DNA of 32,591 nucleotides from an uncultured Dysosmobacter sp. (GCF_947631635.1 NZ_CANRMB010000036.1:1-32591); one strand, 5' to 3'; positions 23,477 to 30,657 are shown, counted from the stretch's first letter. Translations and numbers: made by a program. The notes: generated by a model from the letters alone, not told the origin.

Positions 23477-24218
23477 GAATTACCCCCCCCCCCGCGATTT
23501 TTGCCAGGCGTTCCTGGGCCGTCTTGGCGTGGTACTCGTCGCGCTCGATGCCCAGGCCGGTGAAGCCCTCCAGGTATGCGGCGCAGATTGTGGTACCGCT
23601 TCCTGCGAAGGGGTCGATGATCCGGCCCCCGTTCTCGCAGATGTGGACCAGCTGCCGCATCACCTCCAGCGGCTTCTCGGTCTGGTGCGTCCTGGTCTGC
23701 GCCGAAGGCGGCAGGCCAGACAGCAGCCCCGGCATGTACGGGGCGTCCCGTTTAACGCTCAACGGGCCGTTAGACGCCCACAAAATAAACTCGCACTGCT
23801 GCTTCGGCCGGTTCGGCTGCGGCCTGCAGTTCTTCTTGTCCCACGGGATCACGCCCCGCATGATCCAGCCGCCCCACTGTATGGCGTCATACAGGGCGGC
23901 CAGCTGCCGCCAGTCTATGAAGATGGCGGCCACGCCTCCAGGCTTCACCACGTTGCGGCACAGCGTCAGCCAGTGGGCCGTCCAGCTGGTCCAGGCCCGC
24001 TGGTCCATGTTGTCCCCCTGGAAGGCGTGTTTGAGATACTCGGCGCGGGCGCTGCTCTGGCTGTACTTCTCGGCCACGGTCTGCATACGGTCGCCCCGAT
24101 ATTGCCCGCCGCTGCTGTAGGGCGGGTCGGTGATCAGGGCGTCGAAGCTGCCCGGCTCCAGCTGCTCCAGCACGTCGATGCAGTCGGCCTGGATGATTTC
24201 ACACCCACCAAATGTCAA
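23427..24218 (-). CDS. DNA methyltransferase (adenine-N6 or cytosine-N4 type)
   Basis: 263 residues from a TTG at 24218 (GGGAGGGG upstream), overlapping the terminase stop by 20 bases. Motif IV is DPPY at 31-34 and motif I is PFAGSGTT (about 203-210), followed by the GLGIERDEYHAKTAQERL helix. The order IV then I is that of the beta class. DPPY fits amino methylation of adenine or N4-cytosine. It would protect phage DNA from host restriction or regulate genes. Its 3' end runs through an 11-G tract into the portal gene; with one G fewer it stops at once, before the portal start. Confidence 0.9.
   Translation of the reverse strand: MTFGGCEIIQADCIDVLEQLEPGSFDALITDPPYSSGGQYRGDRMQTVAEKYSQSSARAEYLKHAFQGDNMDQRAWTSWTAHWLTLCRNVVKPGGVAAIFIDWRQLAALYDAIQWGGWIMRGVIPWDKKNCRPQPNRPKQQCEFILWASNGPLSVKRDAPYMPGLLSGLPPSAQTRTHQTEKPLEVMRQLVHICENGGRIIDPFAGSGTTICAAYLEGFTGLGIERDEYHAKTAQERLAKIAGGGVIHGLEIRSLEGCHQRAA
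23483..23493 (-). repeat. Homopolymer tract, 11 G on the coding strand
   Basis: Eleven consecutive G (C on the plus strand) cover the end of the methyltransferase and the ribosome site of the portal gene, 6 bases before its ATG. Such tracts slip during replication. Length 10 would place a TAA right after the tract in the methyltransferase frame; length 12 would end it a few codons later. Confidence 0.85.
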
Positions 24219-25671
24219 GAGTACCCCTCCCTTCTCTTTCCTGGATAGTTTCGGCGATCCCCGTCGTGGCGTCCGGGGCGTCGTCGTGCTTGTTCTTGCC
24301 GGTCTTTTGGTAGCTGATCATGGCCGCATAGTAGCGCGGCCAGCGCGTGGCCCAGTCCGCAGGGAACAGCAGGTGCTGCATCACGAACGTGGCCCCGGTC
24401 ATTATCCTGGCGTGCTTGTTCGCGGACTGGTGGAACCACTCCACGTTCACGCTGCGCGTCTGATGGTTTTCCCACAGCAGCCGCTCCACGTTCCTGGCGA
24501 AGCCCCGGCCGCCGTTGTTGCTCTCGATCCGGGCCGTGCCGACGTGGAAGGTGAACAGCTGCTCCGCCGTCTGCGGCTCTGTCCGCTCCATGGCCTCGTC
24601 GGTCATTAGCACGTCCAGGATGTAGCCCTCCCCCTGGTGGATGCCCGCCACCAGGCTGACCAGGTCGTCGCTGCCGGTGTCGGCCGTGTCGGTGTAGCTG
24701 ATCACTTCCGTGAAGTCCAGCTTCCCGGCCGCATCGCGGGGCAGGGCGTCGTAGGTCCTGAACTCGCTGTATAGCTTGCCTTTGATGTCCACCGGCTCTT
24801 GCTGGTAGTTCGCGTCCGCGATCTCCGCGCTGGTCAGCCTGCGCTTCTTGATGTAGGACTTGAAGGACAGCAGGTCCGCGCACAGCATCGCGCCGGTGGT
24901 CTCGTCGGTGCAGGCGCGGCGGCAGAACACGAACCAGTCGCCGCCGTCCTCGCTTGCCAGCAGCCGCCCGCACAGGTCCTTGGTGGACCAGCGGGTCATT
25001 ACGATGATTTGCATACCGCCTTCCTCAATACGGGACAGGAAGGTGTCGGTGTACCATGCCCACTGTTCATCCAGGACGCGGTCGTTGAAGGCTTCCTGGT
25101 CGTTCTTGATGGGGTCGTCGATGATGCCCATGGAACAGCCGATGCCGGTGATGGTGCCGCCGAAGCCGGTCGCCAGGTAGTTGAAGAATTGCCCCTCCAG
25201 GCTCCACAGCTGGGCCGCAGCGTCGCCGCGCTTCACGCAGGTGGTGGGGAACACGTCGTGGAAAATGGGGACCTTGCTGTCCAGCTTGTCGGCGTCGATG
25301 CCGTCCCGGACGTTCCGGGCGAAGCGCCCGGCCAGAATGTCGTTATATGACACGGATATGACGCGGGTGTCGTTACGCTTGCCCATGCACCACTGCACGA
25401 ACAGGGTCAGCGTGTAGGACTTGCCGTGGCGCGGGGGCAGGTTGATCATCAGGTTTTTGTAAGGCTCCCCCGTGGCCTTGTTCATCAGGCGGCCCTCGAA
25501 GATGGCCTGCAGCGTTTCGCACAGGTCCCGCTGGTAGGGGCGGTCGTCCCTGTAGAACTTCGGGTTCATCATCTTGCAGTATTCGTAAAAGCTGCGCTGC
25601 GCGGCCACGATCCTGGCGTCTATAACCCCTTCCGGGTTGATCAGTTCCATGATGTCCTGCAGTTCTTTCAT
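24199..25671 (-). CDS. Terminase large subunit
   Basis: 490 residues. Walker A is PPRHGKS at 79-85 and Walker B lies around CSMGIIDDP. The C-terminal nuclease region starts near VISYTDTADTGSDDL, with further acidic residues (DVLMTDE) and the end NKHDDAPDATTGI. It packages DNA into proheads, using DUF3486 as its likely small partner. AAGGAGGCG precedes the ATG. It is the first gene after the hairpin-rich leader. Confidence 0.95.
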   Translation of the reverse strand: MKELQDIMELINPEGVIDARIVAAQRSFYEYCKMMNPKFYRDDRPYQRDLCETLQAIFEGRLMNKATGEPYKNLMINLPPRHGKSYTLTLFVQWCMGKRNDTRVISVSYNDILAGRFARNVRDGIDADKLDSKVPIFHDVFPTTCVKRGDAAAQLWSLEGQFFNYLATGFGGTITGIGCSMGIIDDPIKNDQEAFNDRVLDEQWAWYTDTFLSRIEEGGMQIIVMTRWSTKDLCGRLLASEDGGDWFVFCRRACTDETTGAMLCADLLSFKSYIKKRRLTSAEIADANYQQEPVDIKGKLYSEFRTYDALPRDAAGKLDFTEVISYTDTADTGSDDLVSLVAGIHQGEGYILDVLMTDEAMERTEPQTAEQLFTFHVGTARIESNNGGRGFARNVERLLWENHQTRSVNVEWFHQSANKHARIMTGATFVMQHLLFPADWATRWPRYYAAMISYQKTGKNKHDDAPDATTGIAETIQEREGRGTLDIWWV

Positions 25672-25710
25672 GGCTTCGCCTCCTTCCGGCCCCGTGTGGG
25701 CCTCTCTGAC

Positions 25711-25732
25711 GCGTTATAACGGCGTTAAACGC
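25711..25732 (-). promoter_or_regulatory. Hairpin 40 bases before the terminase start
   Basis: On the coding strand, arms gcgtttaac and gtta(t)aacgc pair with one bulged base and a 3-base loop. It lies between the large palindrome and the terminase ribosome site. It may be part of an antitermination or translational control leader. No U-run follows. Confidence 0.4.
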
Positions 25733-25808
25733 TGGGGGTGGTATAACCGGGCCACCCCGCGCTCCGGCCTTCCTGGGCGCGTCTGCGGCCCTTTTTCTCG
25801 CATCTATC

Positions 25809-25845
25809 GTCATGCCCCTACACGGGGACCGTGTAGGGGCATGAC
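25809..25845 (-). promoter_or_regulatory. Near-perfect palindrome, 17-base-pair hairpin
   Basis: Arms gtcatgcccctacac (25809-25823) and its complement (25831-25845) are perfect, and two more G-C pairs close the loop down to three bases. No U-run on either strand, so it is not an ordinary terminator. It follows the NusG/LoaP-like gene. LoaP proteins are known to bind a leader-RNA hairpin, so this is a candidate recognition element. A DNA-level role (recombination, protein binding) is also possible. Confidence 0.7.
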
Positions 25846-26012
25846 AACGAAAGGAGGTGCCGGGCCTGCGGAGTTGTCCCCGCAGATGGGCCTGCCCGGA
25901 TATATGGGTAGGCTTCGCCACCACCGATTGCGGGGCGGCGTTGCTTTCTCCCTGATGTTCCCCCGGTGTCGGCGCGGCGACGCATCAGCGCGCGCCCACT
26001 TCCGGGTTCTTG

Positions 26013-26543
26013 TTACGGTGGGGCCTTCTCGTCGCCCTGGGCGGCCGTCTGCTTCACGATGATGCCCACGTCCACCCGGTGCGTCTCGCCCAGCACAGGG
26101 ACCTCCACGGTCGCCCTGCGGCCCCTGGCGTTCACCTTCACGATCCGGGCCTCCAGCTTCGCCAGGGGGCCGGACGTGATCACGGTCTTGCCGTCGATCT
26201 TCTCGCCCACCGACATGCCGAAGTCCCGGCCGTCAGGGGAGAACAGCAGCACGGTTTCCATCTGCTCGTCGGGCACGGCTTCGGGGCCGTTGGTGCCCAG
26301 CAGCCGGATCACGCGCGGCAGCTGCTTGATGTAGTAGTAATTGCGCGGGGACATCCCCACGCGGATGAACACATAGCTGGGGAACACGGTGCGCCGGATG
26401 GGCCACCAGTTGCCGTGGCGGCGCTCATGCAGCACTTCGGCCGGGGCCAGGGCCTGCATCCCGGCAGCGGCCAGCCGCTGCGCGGTCTCTGCCTCGCTGC
26501 CGGTCATTACCTGGGCGACGTACCACTTCGGCTCATACTTCAT
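26013..26543 (-). CDS. NusG/LoaP-like transcription elongation factor
   Basis: 176 residues from the ATG at 26543, which has GGAGGAGG 10 bases upstream. Residues 4-100 are a NusG N-terminal domain (PKWYVAQVMTGSEAETAQRL, WPIRRTVFPSYVFIRVGMSP). The C-terminus has a KOW-like region (GEKIDGKTVITSGPLAKLEA, IVKVNARGRRATVEVPVLGE). Specialised NusG paralogues such as LoaP and RfaH act as processive antiterminators. Its location at the start of the head genes and before a structured leader suggests control of the roughly 25-kb late operon. Confidence 0.85.
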   Translation of the reverse strand: MKYEPKWYVAQVMTGSEAETAQRLAAAGMQALAPAEVLHERRHGNWWPIRRTVFPSYVFIRVGMSPRNYYYIKQLPRVIRLLGTNGPEAVPDEQMETVLLFSPDGRDFGMSVGEKIDGKTVITSGPLAKLEARIVKVNARGRRATVEVPVLGETHRVDVGIIVKQTAAQGDEKAPP

Positions 26544-27102
26544 CGCGCCCCGCCTCCTCCGCCGCTGCATCGCTGACCAGCTTTTGCAGCCGGGCCAGCA
26601 GGTCAGGGTCGCCCTGGACGGCCTGGCGCATCCTGGCCTTCACGTTCCGCTCCACGGCCTCGATGGCCGCCAGGCGCTCCTTGCGCCACCGCTCCTTGTA
26701 GATGGTGCTGCGTTGCAGCTGCACCAGCAGGCGGCCCGCCTTGTCCAGCGGCATGGCGTCGAAGTCCTCGTCCGCCGTGGCGATCCTGCGGGTCAGCCCG
26801 TCGATCATAATGGCGGAGGCAAGTTCCGTGCTTTCCACGTCCTGGTTCTCGCGGATGAATTGCAGCAGGGCCGTGGTCTGTTCCGACGCCTCTTTCAGAC
26901 GCCGCGCCGCGCTGTTGTGGCGCATGGCGTACCGGCCCACCGCGCTGCGGCTGATCTCGTAGCCCATGGCGGTGATGGCGTCGGCGATGTCCTGGTAGGT
27001 GTAATTCACGTCGGCCAGCATCGCGTCCAGCTTCGCCCGGATGTCGTCTGGCAGTTCATCCACGCGGGACTTGATGCGGTTGCGTTCCCTCTGATCTCCC
27101 AT
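26533..27102 (-). CDS. DUF3486 protein (Mu gp27-like), probable small terminase
   Basis: 189 residues: RNRIKSRVDELPDDIRAKLD, then a helix-turn-helix (YTYQDIADAITAMGYEISRS, AVGRYAMRHN) and a long helical C-terminus. This matches DUF3486 (Mu gp27), which stands just before the terminase in Mu-like phages and is thought to be the small terminase subunit that recognises phage ends. Here the NusG-like gene is inserted between it and terminase. Confidence 0.85.
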   Translation of the reverse strand: MGDQRERNRIKSRVDELPDDIRAKLDAMLADVNYTYQDIADAITAMGYEISRSAVGRYAMRHNSAARRLKEASEQTTALLQFIRENQDVESTELASAIMIDGLTRRIATADEDFDAMPLDKAGRLLVQLQRSTIYKERWRKERLAAIEAVERNVKARMRQAVQGDPDLLARLQKLVSDAAAEEAGRDEV

Positions 27103-27104
27103 GG

Positions 27105-27422
27105 TCAGACATCCACGCCCTGGTCCTCAATAGTGCCTTCCACCAGGTCCACGCCGGTGGGCGTCAGCTTGATGAAGGCAGACGGGGGGACCACGCCGCG
27201 CAGGATTTGTTCGGCCGCTTCCTCGCCGATCACTTCGATGTACTTCTTGCCAGACAGATAGTCGATATACTGGGCGATGTTCGGGACCGTCACCATGTTG
27301 CTTTCCAGCAGACTGTTGACGATGGTCCTGATCTCCACCGGCACCGGCTGCACAGAATACAGCAGGGCCAGGATTTCGCCCCGGACGCGCTTGTTCGCCT
27401 TGACTGTCAGGTTGGACGCCAT
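27105..27422 (-). CDS. Winged-helix-like small protein (Mu gp26 position)
   Basis: 105 residues from the ATG at 27422 (AAAGGGGG upstream); an earlier in-frame ATG at 27443 overlaps the preceding gene and is less likely. Helices and a wing-like strand (KRVRGEILALLYSVQPVPVE, TVPNIAQYIDYLSGKKYIEV, IKLTPTGVDLVEGT) suggest a winged helix. Proteins of this size and shape, often annotated as VpaChn25_0724-like, occupy the same position in Mu-like phages, just before DUF3486. The function is unknown; DNA binding is an inference. Confidence 0.65.
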   Translation of the reverse strand: MASNLTVKANKRVRGEILALLYSVQPVPVEIRTIVNSLLESNMVTVPNIAQYIDYLSGKKYIEVIGEEAAEQILRGVVPPSAFIKLTPTGVDLVEGTIEDQGVDV

Positions 27423-27439
27423 TGTGGCCGCCCCCTTTC

Positions 27440-27739
27440 TCAATTATTGTTATTGTTCCGGCTCAGCTGGTCCAGTATCTTGTCCAGCTTCGCATCGAAC
27501 CCCGCCACCGCGCGGATGAAGTCGTCCCGCATGGTGTACTTGAACGGCAGTTCGTTCATGGTGTCGTTGAACTCCTTTTGCAGCTTGTCGATCCGCTGCG
27601 TGGCCTTCTCGTCCACCTCGTCGATGCGTTCCTGCAGGTGCTTGTCGCGGGCGTCCAGCTGATTAAGTTCCCGTTTCAGCAGGAAGCAAATCACGCCGTA
27701 GGCCACCACCTGGATGATCCACGTCACCCACTCCGACAT
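27440..27739 (-). CDS. Small membrane protein with coiled coil (DUF2730-like position)
   Basis: 99 residues. One N-terminal membrane helix (WVTWIIQVVAYGVICFLL), then a long coiled coil (LNQLDARDKHLQERIDEVDE) and a low-complexity end (RNNNNN) encoded by aac/aat repeats. Mu gp25 (DUF2730) has the same layout and position. First gene after the Mor terminator, with GGAGGTG before the ATG; thus probably the first gene of the late operon. Role unknown; small spanin- or holin-type functions are possible. Confidence 0.7.
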   Translation of the reverse strand: MSEWVTWIIQVVAYGVICFLLKRELNQLDARDKHLQERIDEVDEKATQRIDKLQKEFNDTMNELPFKYTMRDDFIRAVAGFDAKLDKILDQLSRNNNNN

Positions 27740-27755
27740 GTGCCAGCACCTCCAG

Positions 27756-27795
27756 AAAAAGCAATACCGCGAAGCCTTGCGGCCTTCGCGGTATT
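27756..27795 (-). terminator. Intrinsic terminator after the Mor gene
   Basis: On the minus strand a perfect 12-base-pair stem (arms 27784-27795 and 27763-27774) with a 9-base loop is followed after two bases by five U residues (27760-27756). It separates the early operon from the structural genes. The ribosome site of the next gene starts immediately after it. Confidence 0.88.
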
Positions 27796-27840
27796 ATTGT
27801 ACCGGGTTTCCCCAGTGTGGTATATACGAAGCAATTCTTC
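27791..27840 (-). promoter_or_regulatory. Candidate Mor-dependent late promoter
   Basis: On the minus strand TACAAT (27803-27798) is a good -10, but no -35 hexamer stands at the right distance. A dyad gaag-n5-cttc lies at 27828-27840, centred about 43 bases before the predicted start. Mu's Mor-activated promoter likewise lacks a -35 and has a dyad near -43. The predicted start falls inside the terminator hairpin, so the new transcript would escape most of it. This is an inference from spacing only. Confidence 0.4.
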
Positions 27841-28153
27841 AACTTTGCCCCCCGTCCATGTCGAACAGGCTGCATTGTCCCGGCCCCGGCTCGTCCTTGC
27901 AGATTTCCTGCACCCACCGCACCGTCAGCCCGAAGTCCTGGGCCAGCTTCTCGGTGTTGTACCCGTTGTACTGTTCCCGGATCAGGCGGTCACGGGTGGC
28001 GCGGGTCAGGGCCTCCACCTTCGGGACGTAGATGTTGGCCCCGCCGTACTGTTCCGCCAGGGCCAGCAGCTGCTGCACCCCCACGATCTCCGCCAGCGGC
28101 CTGTACTGTTCCGGGATCATTTCAATGGTCAGGCCGTCCGTCCATCGCGCCAT
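27839..28153 (-). CDS. Mor-family middle/late transcription activator
   Basis: 104 residues. N-terminal helices (IPEQYRPLAEIVGVQQLLAL, ALAEQYGGANIYVP) and the C-terminal HTH (NTEKLAQDFGLTVRWVQEIC) match the Mu Mor/C family, dimeric activators that bind a dyad upstream of -35-less promoters. It starts inside the end of GemA (32-base overlap) with a strong GGAAAGGAGG site. As last early gene it is well placed to switch on the late operon; no separate C protein is seen. Confidence 0.88.
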   Translation of the reverse strand: MARWTDGLTIEMIPEQYRPLAEIVGVQQLLALAEQYGGANIYVPKVEALTRATRDRLIREQYNGYNTEKLAQDFGLTVRWVQEICKDEPGPGQCSLFDMDGGQS

Positions 28154-28574
28154 TGTGGCCTCCTTTCCGCTCTCCGCGCCCGCCCGCCACCATGGCCTTC
28201 ATGGCCTCGATGCAGTTGCGGGTGCTTTTCTCGTCCAGGAAGGTGGGGTGCGACACATGGTACCGCTTCTCCAGGAAGGACCGCAGGCGGCGGGGGTCGT
28301 CGCTCCACCCCAGCTTCCCGGCCAGGGCGTAGATTTTCGCCACCTGCTCCTTGGTGGGCCGGTCGTGCGGTGCCGTGCTTTCCTGTCCGGCCAGACGTTT
28401 CAGCCGGTCGATCACGTTCTTGGCGTCCAGGCTGGTCAGCAGCTTGATGCTGTCCTTGCCCGTGGTGTTCTCCACGACGGCGTGCAGGGACTCACTGTCC
28501 AGGCCGCCGCTGCGGGCCAGGGCGTAGATGCACCGCATCTGCGCCGGGGTCAATGCTCTGCTGGGTGCGCCCAT
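28122..28574 (-). CDS. gemA: GemA-like regulator (DUF1018)
   Basis: 150 residues from the ATG at 28574 (GAAGGAGG 9 bases upstream). The N-terminal LTPAQMRCIYALARSGGLDS, the middle DAKNVIDRLKRLAG and the second half (PTKEQVAKIYALAGKLGWSD, RRLRSFLEKRYHVSHPTFLD) match the Mu GemA/DUF1018 family, which in Mu modulates host gene expression and DNA supercoiling. It lies between Gam and Mor as in Mu-like phages. Confidence 0.85.
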   Translation of the reverse strand: MGAPSRALTPAQMRCIYALARSGGLDSESLHAVVENTTGKDSIKLLTSLDAKNVIDRLKRLAGQESTAPHDRPTKEQVAKIYALAGKLGWSDDPRRLRSFLEKRYHVSHPTFLDEKSTRNCIEAMKAMVAGGRGERKGGHNGAMDGRPDH

Positions 28575-28600
28575 CGCTGCCCCCTCCTTCCTGCGGGCCG

Positions 28601-29116
28601 TCAGCCGCGCTCCAGCTTCTCCCGGTCCGGCTCGTACCAGAACACGTCGTCCACCTTGATGCCAGCGCCAGCGTCCACGATGTCGGCGGCGGGGTACTTC
28701 CGCAGCGCCTCCTTGTCCACCGTGGGGGACGGGCACCTGATGCAGTCGTCCATGCCCTTGCTGCGCAGCTTCTCGATGATGGCCGCCAGCTTCGCCCCCG
28801 CCTTCGGCAGCGTGATCTTGGTGGACTTGCGGAACCCCACGCTGCCGAAGTTCAGCGCCTTGGTTTTCCGGCCCTCCATGTCGTCCCGGTGGGCTTCGGC
28901 GTACTCCTTGATCTGCACCTCCAGCCGCTTGATGCCCTCGATATACACCCGGCTCTTGGCCTCCGCCTCCGCCTTCGCGGCGTCGATCTTCTCCTGCATG
29001 TCGGCCTCGAAGCCCTCCACCGTGCGCATGTTGTCGCCGATGGTAGCCAGGGCCTGGTTCACGTCGTCCCAGCTTTCCAGGGCCGGGACATTGTCCTCTA
29101 CGCGTTTTCTTGCCAT
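28601..29116 (-). CDS. gam: Gam-like DNA-end protection protein
   Basis: 171 residues. A long N-terminal coiled coil (VEGFEADMQEKIDAAKAEAE) is followed by the conserved core (NFGSVGFRKSTKITLPKAGA), a later IEKLRSKGMDDCIR segment, and the ending IKVDDVFWYEPDREKL. This is the Mu Gam family, a Ku-like dimer that binds DNA ends and blocks exonucleases after transposon DNA enters the cell. It sits in the usual early position before GemA. Confidence 0.9.
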   Translation of the reverse strand: MARKRVEDNVPALESWDDVNQALATIGDNMRTVEGFEADMQEKIDAAKAEAEAKSRVYIEGIKRLEVQIKEYAEAHRDDMEGRKTKALNFGSVGFRKSTKITLPKAGAKLAAIIEKLRSKGMDDCIRCPSPTVDKEALRKYPAADIVDAGAGIKVDDVFWYEPDREKLERG

Positions 29117-29117
29117 T

Positions 29118-29507
29118 TTAGTGTCCTCCTTGATTGATGATGTCGGGCGGCGTCGCCGCCCCGGTCAGGTTGCCGATCATATACACCGGGATGTGCTGGT
29201 CGGTGGCGGCCTGTATCTCCGCAGCCATGCCCGCGCTGATCCGGCCGCCGAACACCCACACCTCGCTGCACATGGTCAGCAGCTTGCGGGCCATGCGCAG
29301 GCCCGCGTCGCGCTCGGTGGGGTCGCTGTCGTCCATGAAGCGCGGGAACAGCAGGTGCGGGGCCAGTGGGATGCCGCCGTGTTCCCACACGGCCCGGCAG
29401 TATTCCTCGGCCCGCCTGGCGTTCTCCGCCCGGTCCCCTGCATAGGGGCTGCAGACGTAGATCACCGGGTCCCCGGCCAGGGCGCGGGGCTTCGGCAGGT
29501 ATTCCAT
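29118..29507 (-). CDS. DUF4406-like (nucleoside deoxyribosyltransferase-like) protein
   Basis: 129 residues from the ATG at 29507, which overlaps the upstream stop as TGATG. It has the Rossmann-like fold of DUF4406 and nucleoside 2-deoxyribosyltransferases: VIYVCSPYAGDRAENARRAE, the PLAPHLLFPRF segment, RDAGLRMARKLLTMCSEVWV, GGRISAGMAAEIQAATDQHI. The SPYAG and SAGMAAEI pieces would bind a nucleotide. It may process nucleotides or NAD-like ligands in early infection. Its role in phages is not established. Confidence 0.75.
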   Translation of the reverse strand: MEYLPKPRALAGDPVIYVCSPYAGDRAENARRAEEYCRAVWEHGGIPLAPHLLFPRFMDDSDPTERDAGLRMARKLLTMCSEVWVFGGRISAGMAAEIQAATDQHIPVYMIGNLTGAATPPDIINQGGH

Positions 29508-29674
29508 CAAATCACCCCCGACAGGACCAGCGCCCCCAGGAACAGCCCGCACACCCCTATCAGGATGCCCAGCACACCCGCAGCGGGTGCCCGCTTCTTC
29601 CTAATGCAGACGATGCCGACGTACCAGAACATGGACGCCACCAGCACCATGTAGATGCCGAAGAAAATGCGCAC
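29507..29674 (-). CDS. 55-residue two-helix membrane protein
   Basis: Starts at a GTG (29674) with AAAGGAGGG 8 bases upstream and ends at a TGA overlapping the next ATG. Two hydrophobic helices (IFFGIYMVLVASMFWYVGIV and LGILIGVCGLFLGALVLSGV) are joined by a basic loop (CIRKKRAPAAG). It lies between MuB and the DUF4406-like gene in the early operon. No family recognised; a membrane-level host-takeover or superinfection role is possible. Confidence 0.65.
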   Translation of the reverse strand: MRIFFGIYMVLVASMFWYVGIVCIRKKRAPAAGVLGILIGVCGLFLGALVLSGVI

Positions 29675-29688
29675 GCTTTCGCCCTCCT

Positions 29689-30657
29689 TTAGTACATCAG
29701 TTTATATTTCCGGGCACTTGCCAGGATGTCCTCGGTGATGGTGCCGCCTTCGGCGGCCTCCAGGCAGATGTCCAGGATTTCCACGAAGGTGCCCATGCCG
29801 CCGTGCTTCACGTCGGCGGCGATGCCCGCCAGGTCCTCCGCCGCCCCCGGCTCCACGTTGTAGCTGCGCAGGATGTCGCGGGTCTCGGTGCGGTCGATGC
29901 CGTTCAGCTTCAACTCCACCTTGCGCCGGTACAGCTGCGCCAGGTTGTCGTGGCGGCCCCGGCCACGGGTCAGCATCCCCTCCAGCACGTCCGTGCCGCA
30001 CAGGATCACCGGCGTGCCGGTGTTGTCCCATATCTTCCGCAGGACCTCGAACTTGTCCACGTCCCACTTCGCCAGGTACTCCGCCTCGTCCACCGCGATC
30101 AGCACGTCCTTCCGCGCCGCCAGCGTGGCGATCAGGGCCTGCGTCTTGTGGTAGTTGTTCCCCCGCAGGCTGATGCCCAGGGCGCGCCCGATGGTCTCCA
30201 GCATGTCGCCCACCCGCATCTGCGGCCAGGCTTCGATGTAAAGCACCCCCGGCTGCACCTGGGCGAAGTGCCGCAGGATGGTGGTCTTGCCGCTGCCGGG
30301 GTGGCCCACCAGCACGCCCATCTTCCGCTTGGTCCAGACGTAGGAACACCAGCCCATGGCCTCCTTGAACTCGTGGGTCTCGAACAGTTCCACGCGCGTC
30401 TTGTATTGCACGGGCGCGGCGGGCTTGTCCGGCCCCAGGCGGTCCTCCGCGCCCTTGATCTCGCCGATGGCGTCCCACAGCTTCTGCTCGTGTTCGGGCT
30501 TCATGCGCAGCCCCTGGTTCACCAGCTGGCTGATGGCCGTCCTGCTGATCCCCGTCCTGTTCGCCAGCGCCGCGAAGGTGATGCCCTCGCTGTCGCGCAG
30601 CCGCCGCAGTTCTTCGGGCAGGTTGCCCTGCTCCCTGTTTTCTGCCAGATTTGTCAT
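29689..30657 (-). CDS. MuB-like AAA+ ATPase (transposition target selector)
   Basis: 322 residues. An N-terminal HTH (about 25-50, ITFAALANRTGISRTAISQL) is followed by an AAA+ ATPase with Walker A GHPGSGKTT at 118-126 and Walker B VLIAVDEAEYL (Asp190, Glu191), then LCGTDVLEGMLTRGRG and a C-terminal helical domain. MuB coats target DNA, delivers it to the transposase and gives target immunity. AAAGGAG is 9 bases upstream of the ATG. It follows the transposase by three genes, whereas in Mu it is adjacent. Confidence 0.92.
   Translation of the reverse strand: MTNLAENREQGNLPEELRRLRDSEGITFAALANRTGISRTAISQLVNQGLRMKPEHEQKLWDAIGEIKGAEDRLGPDKPAAPVQYKTRVELFETHEFKEAMGWCSYVWTKRKMGVLVGHPGSGKTTILRHFAQVQPGVLYIEAWPQMRVGDMLETIGRALGISLRGNNYHKTQALIATLAARKDVLIAVDEAEYLAKWDVDKFEVLRKIWDNTGTPVILCGTDVLEGMLTRGRGRHDNLAQLYRRKVELKLNGIDRTETRDILRSYNVEPGAAEDLAGIAADVKHGGMGTFVEILDICLEAAEGGTITEDILASARKYKLMY

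Larger units (their letters stand above)
25672..26012. other. Gene-free, hairpin-rich leader before terminase
   Basis: No supported gene in 341 bases. On the minus-strand RNA at least four inverted repeats follow one another: 25890-25913, 25866-25885, the 17-base-pair hairpin at 25809-25845 and 25711-25732. None has a U-run. The block lies between a NusG/LoaP-like gene and the head genes, so it may be the leader on which that factor acts. A strong ribosome-site-like sequence (aaaggaggtg, 25850-25859) faces the plus strand, but the frame that follows shows no convincing protein features. Confidence 0.65.

Noticed and set aside
25809..25845. Intrinsic terminator
   Set aside because: The stem is strong but no U-run follows on either strand.
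25373..25924. Minus-strand frame in the leader running into terminase
   Set aside because: Overlaps the terminase in another frame; Arg/Ala/Gly-rich, no ribosome site, no motifs.
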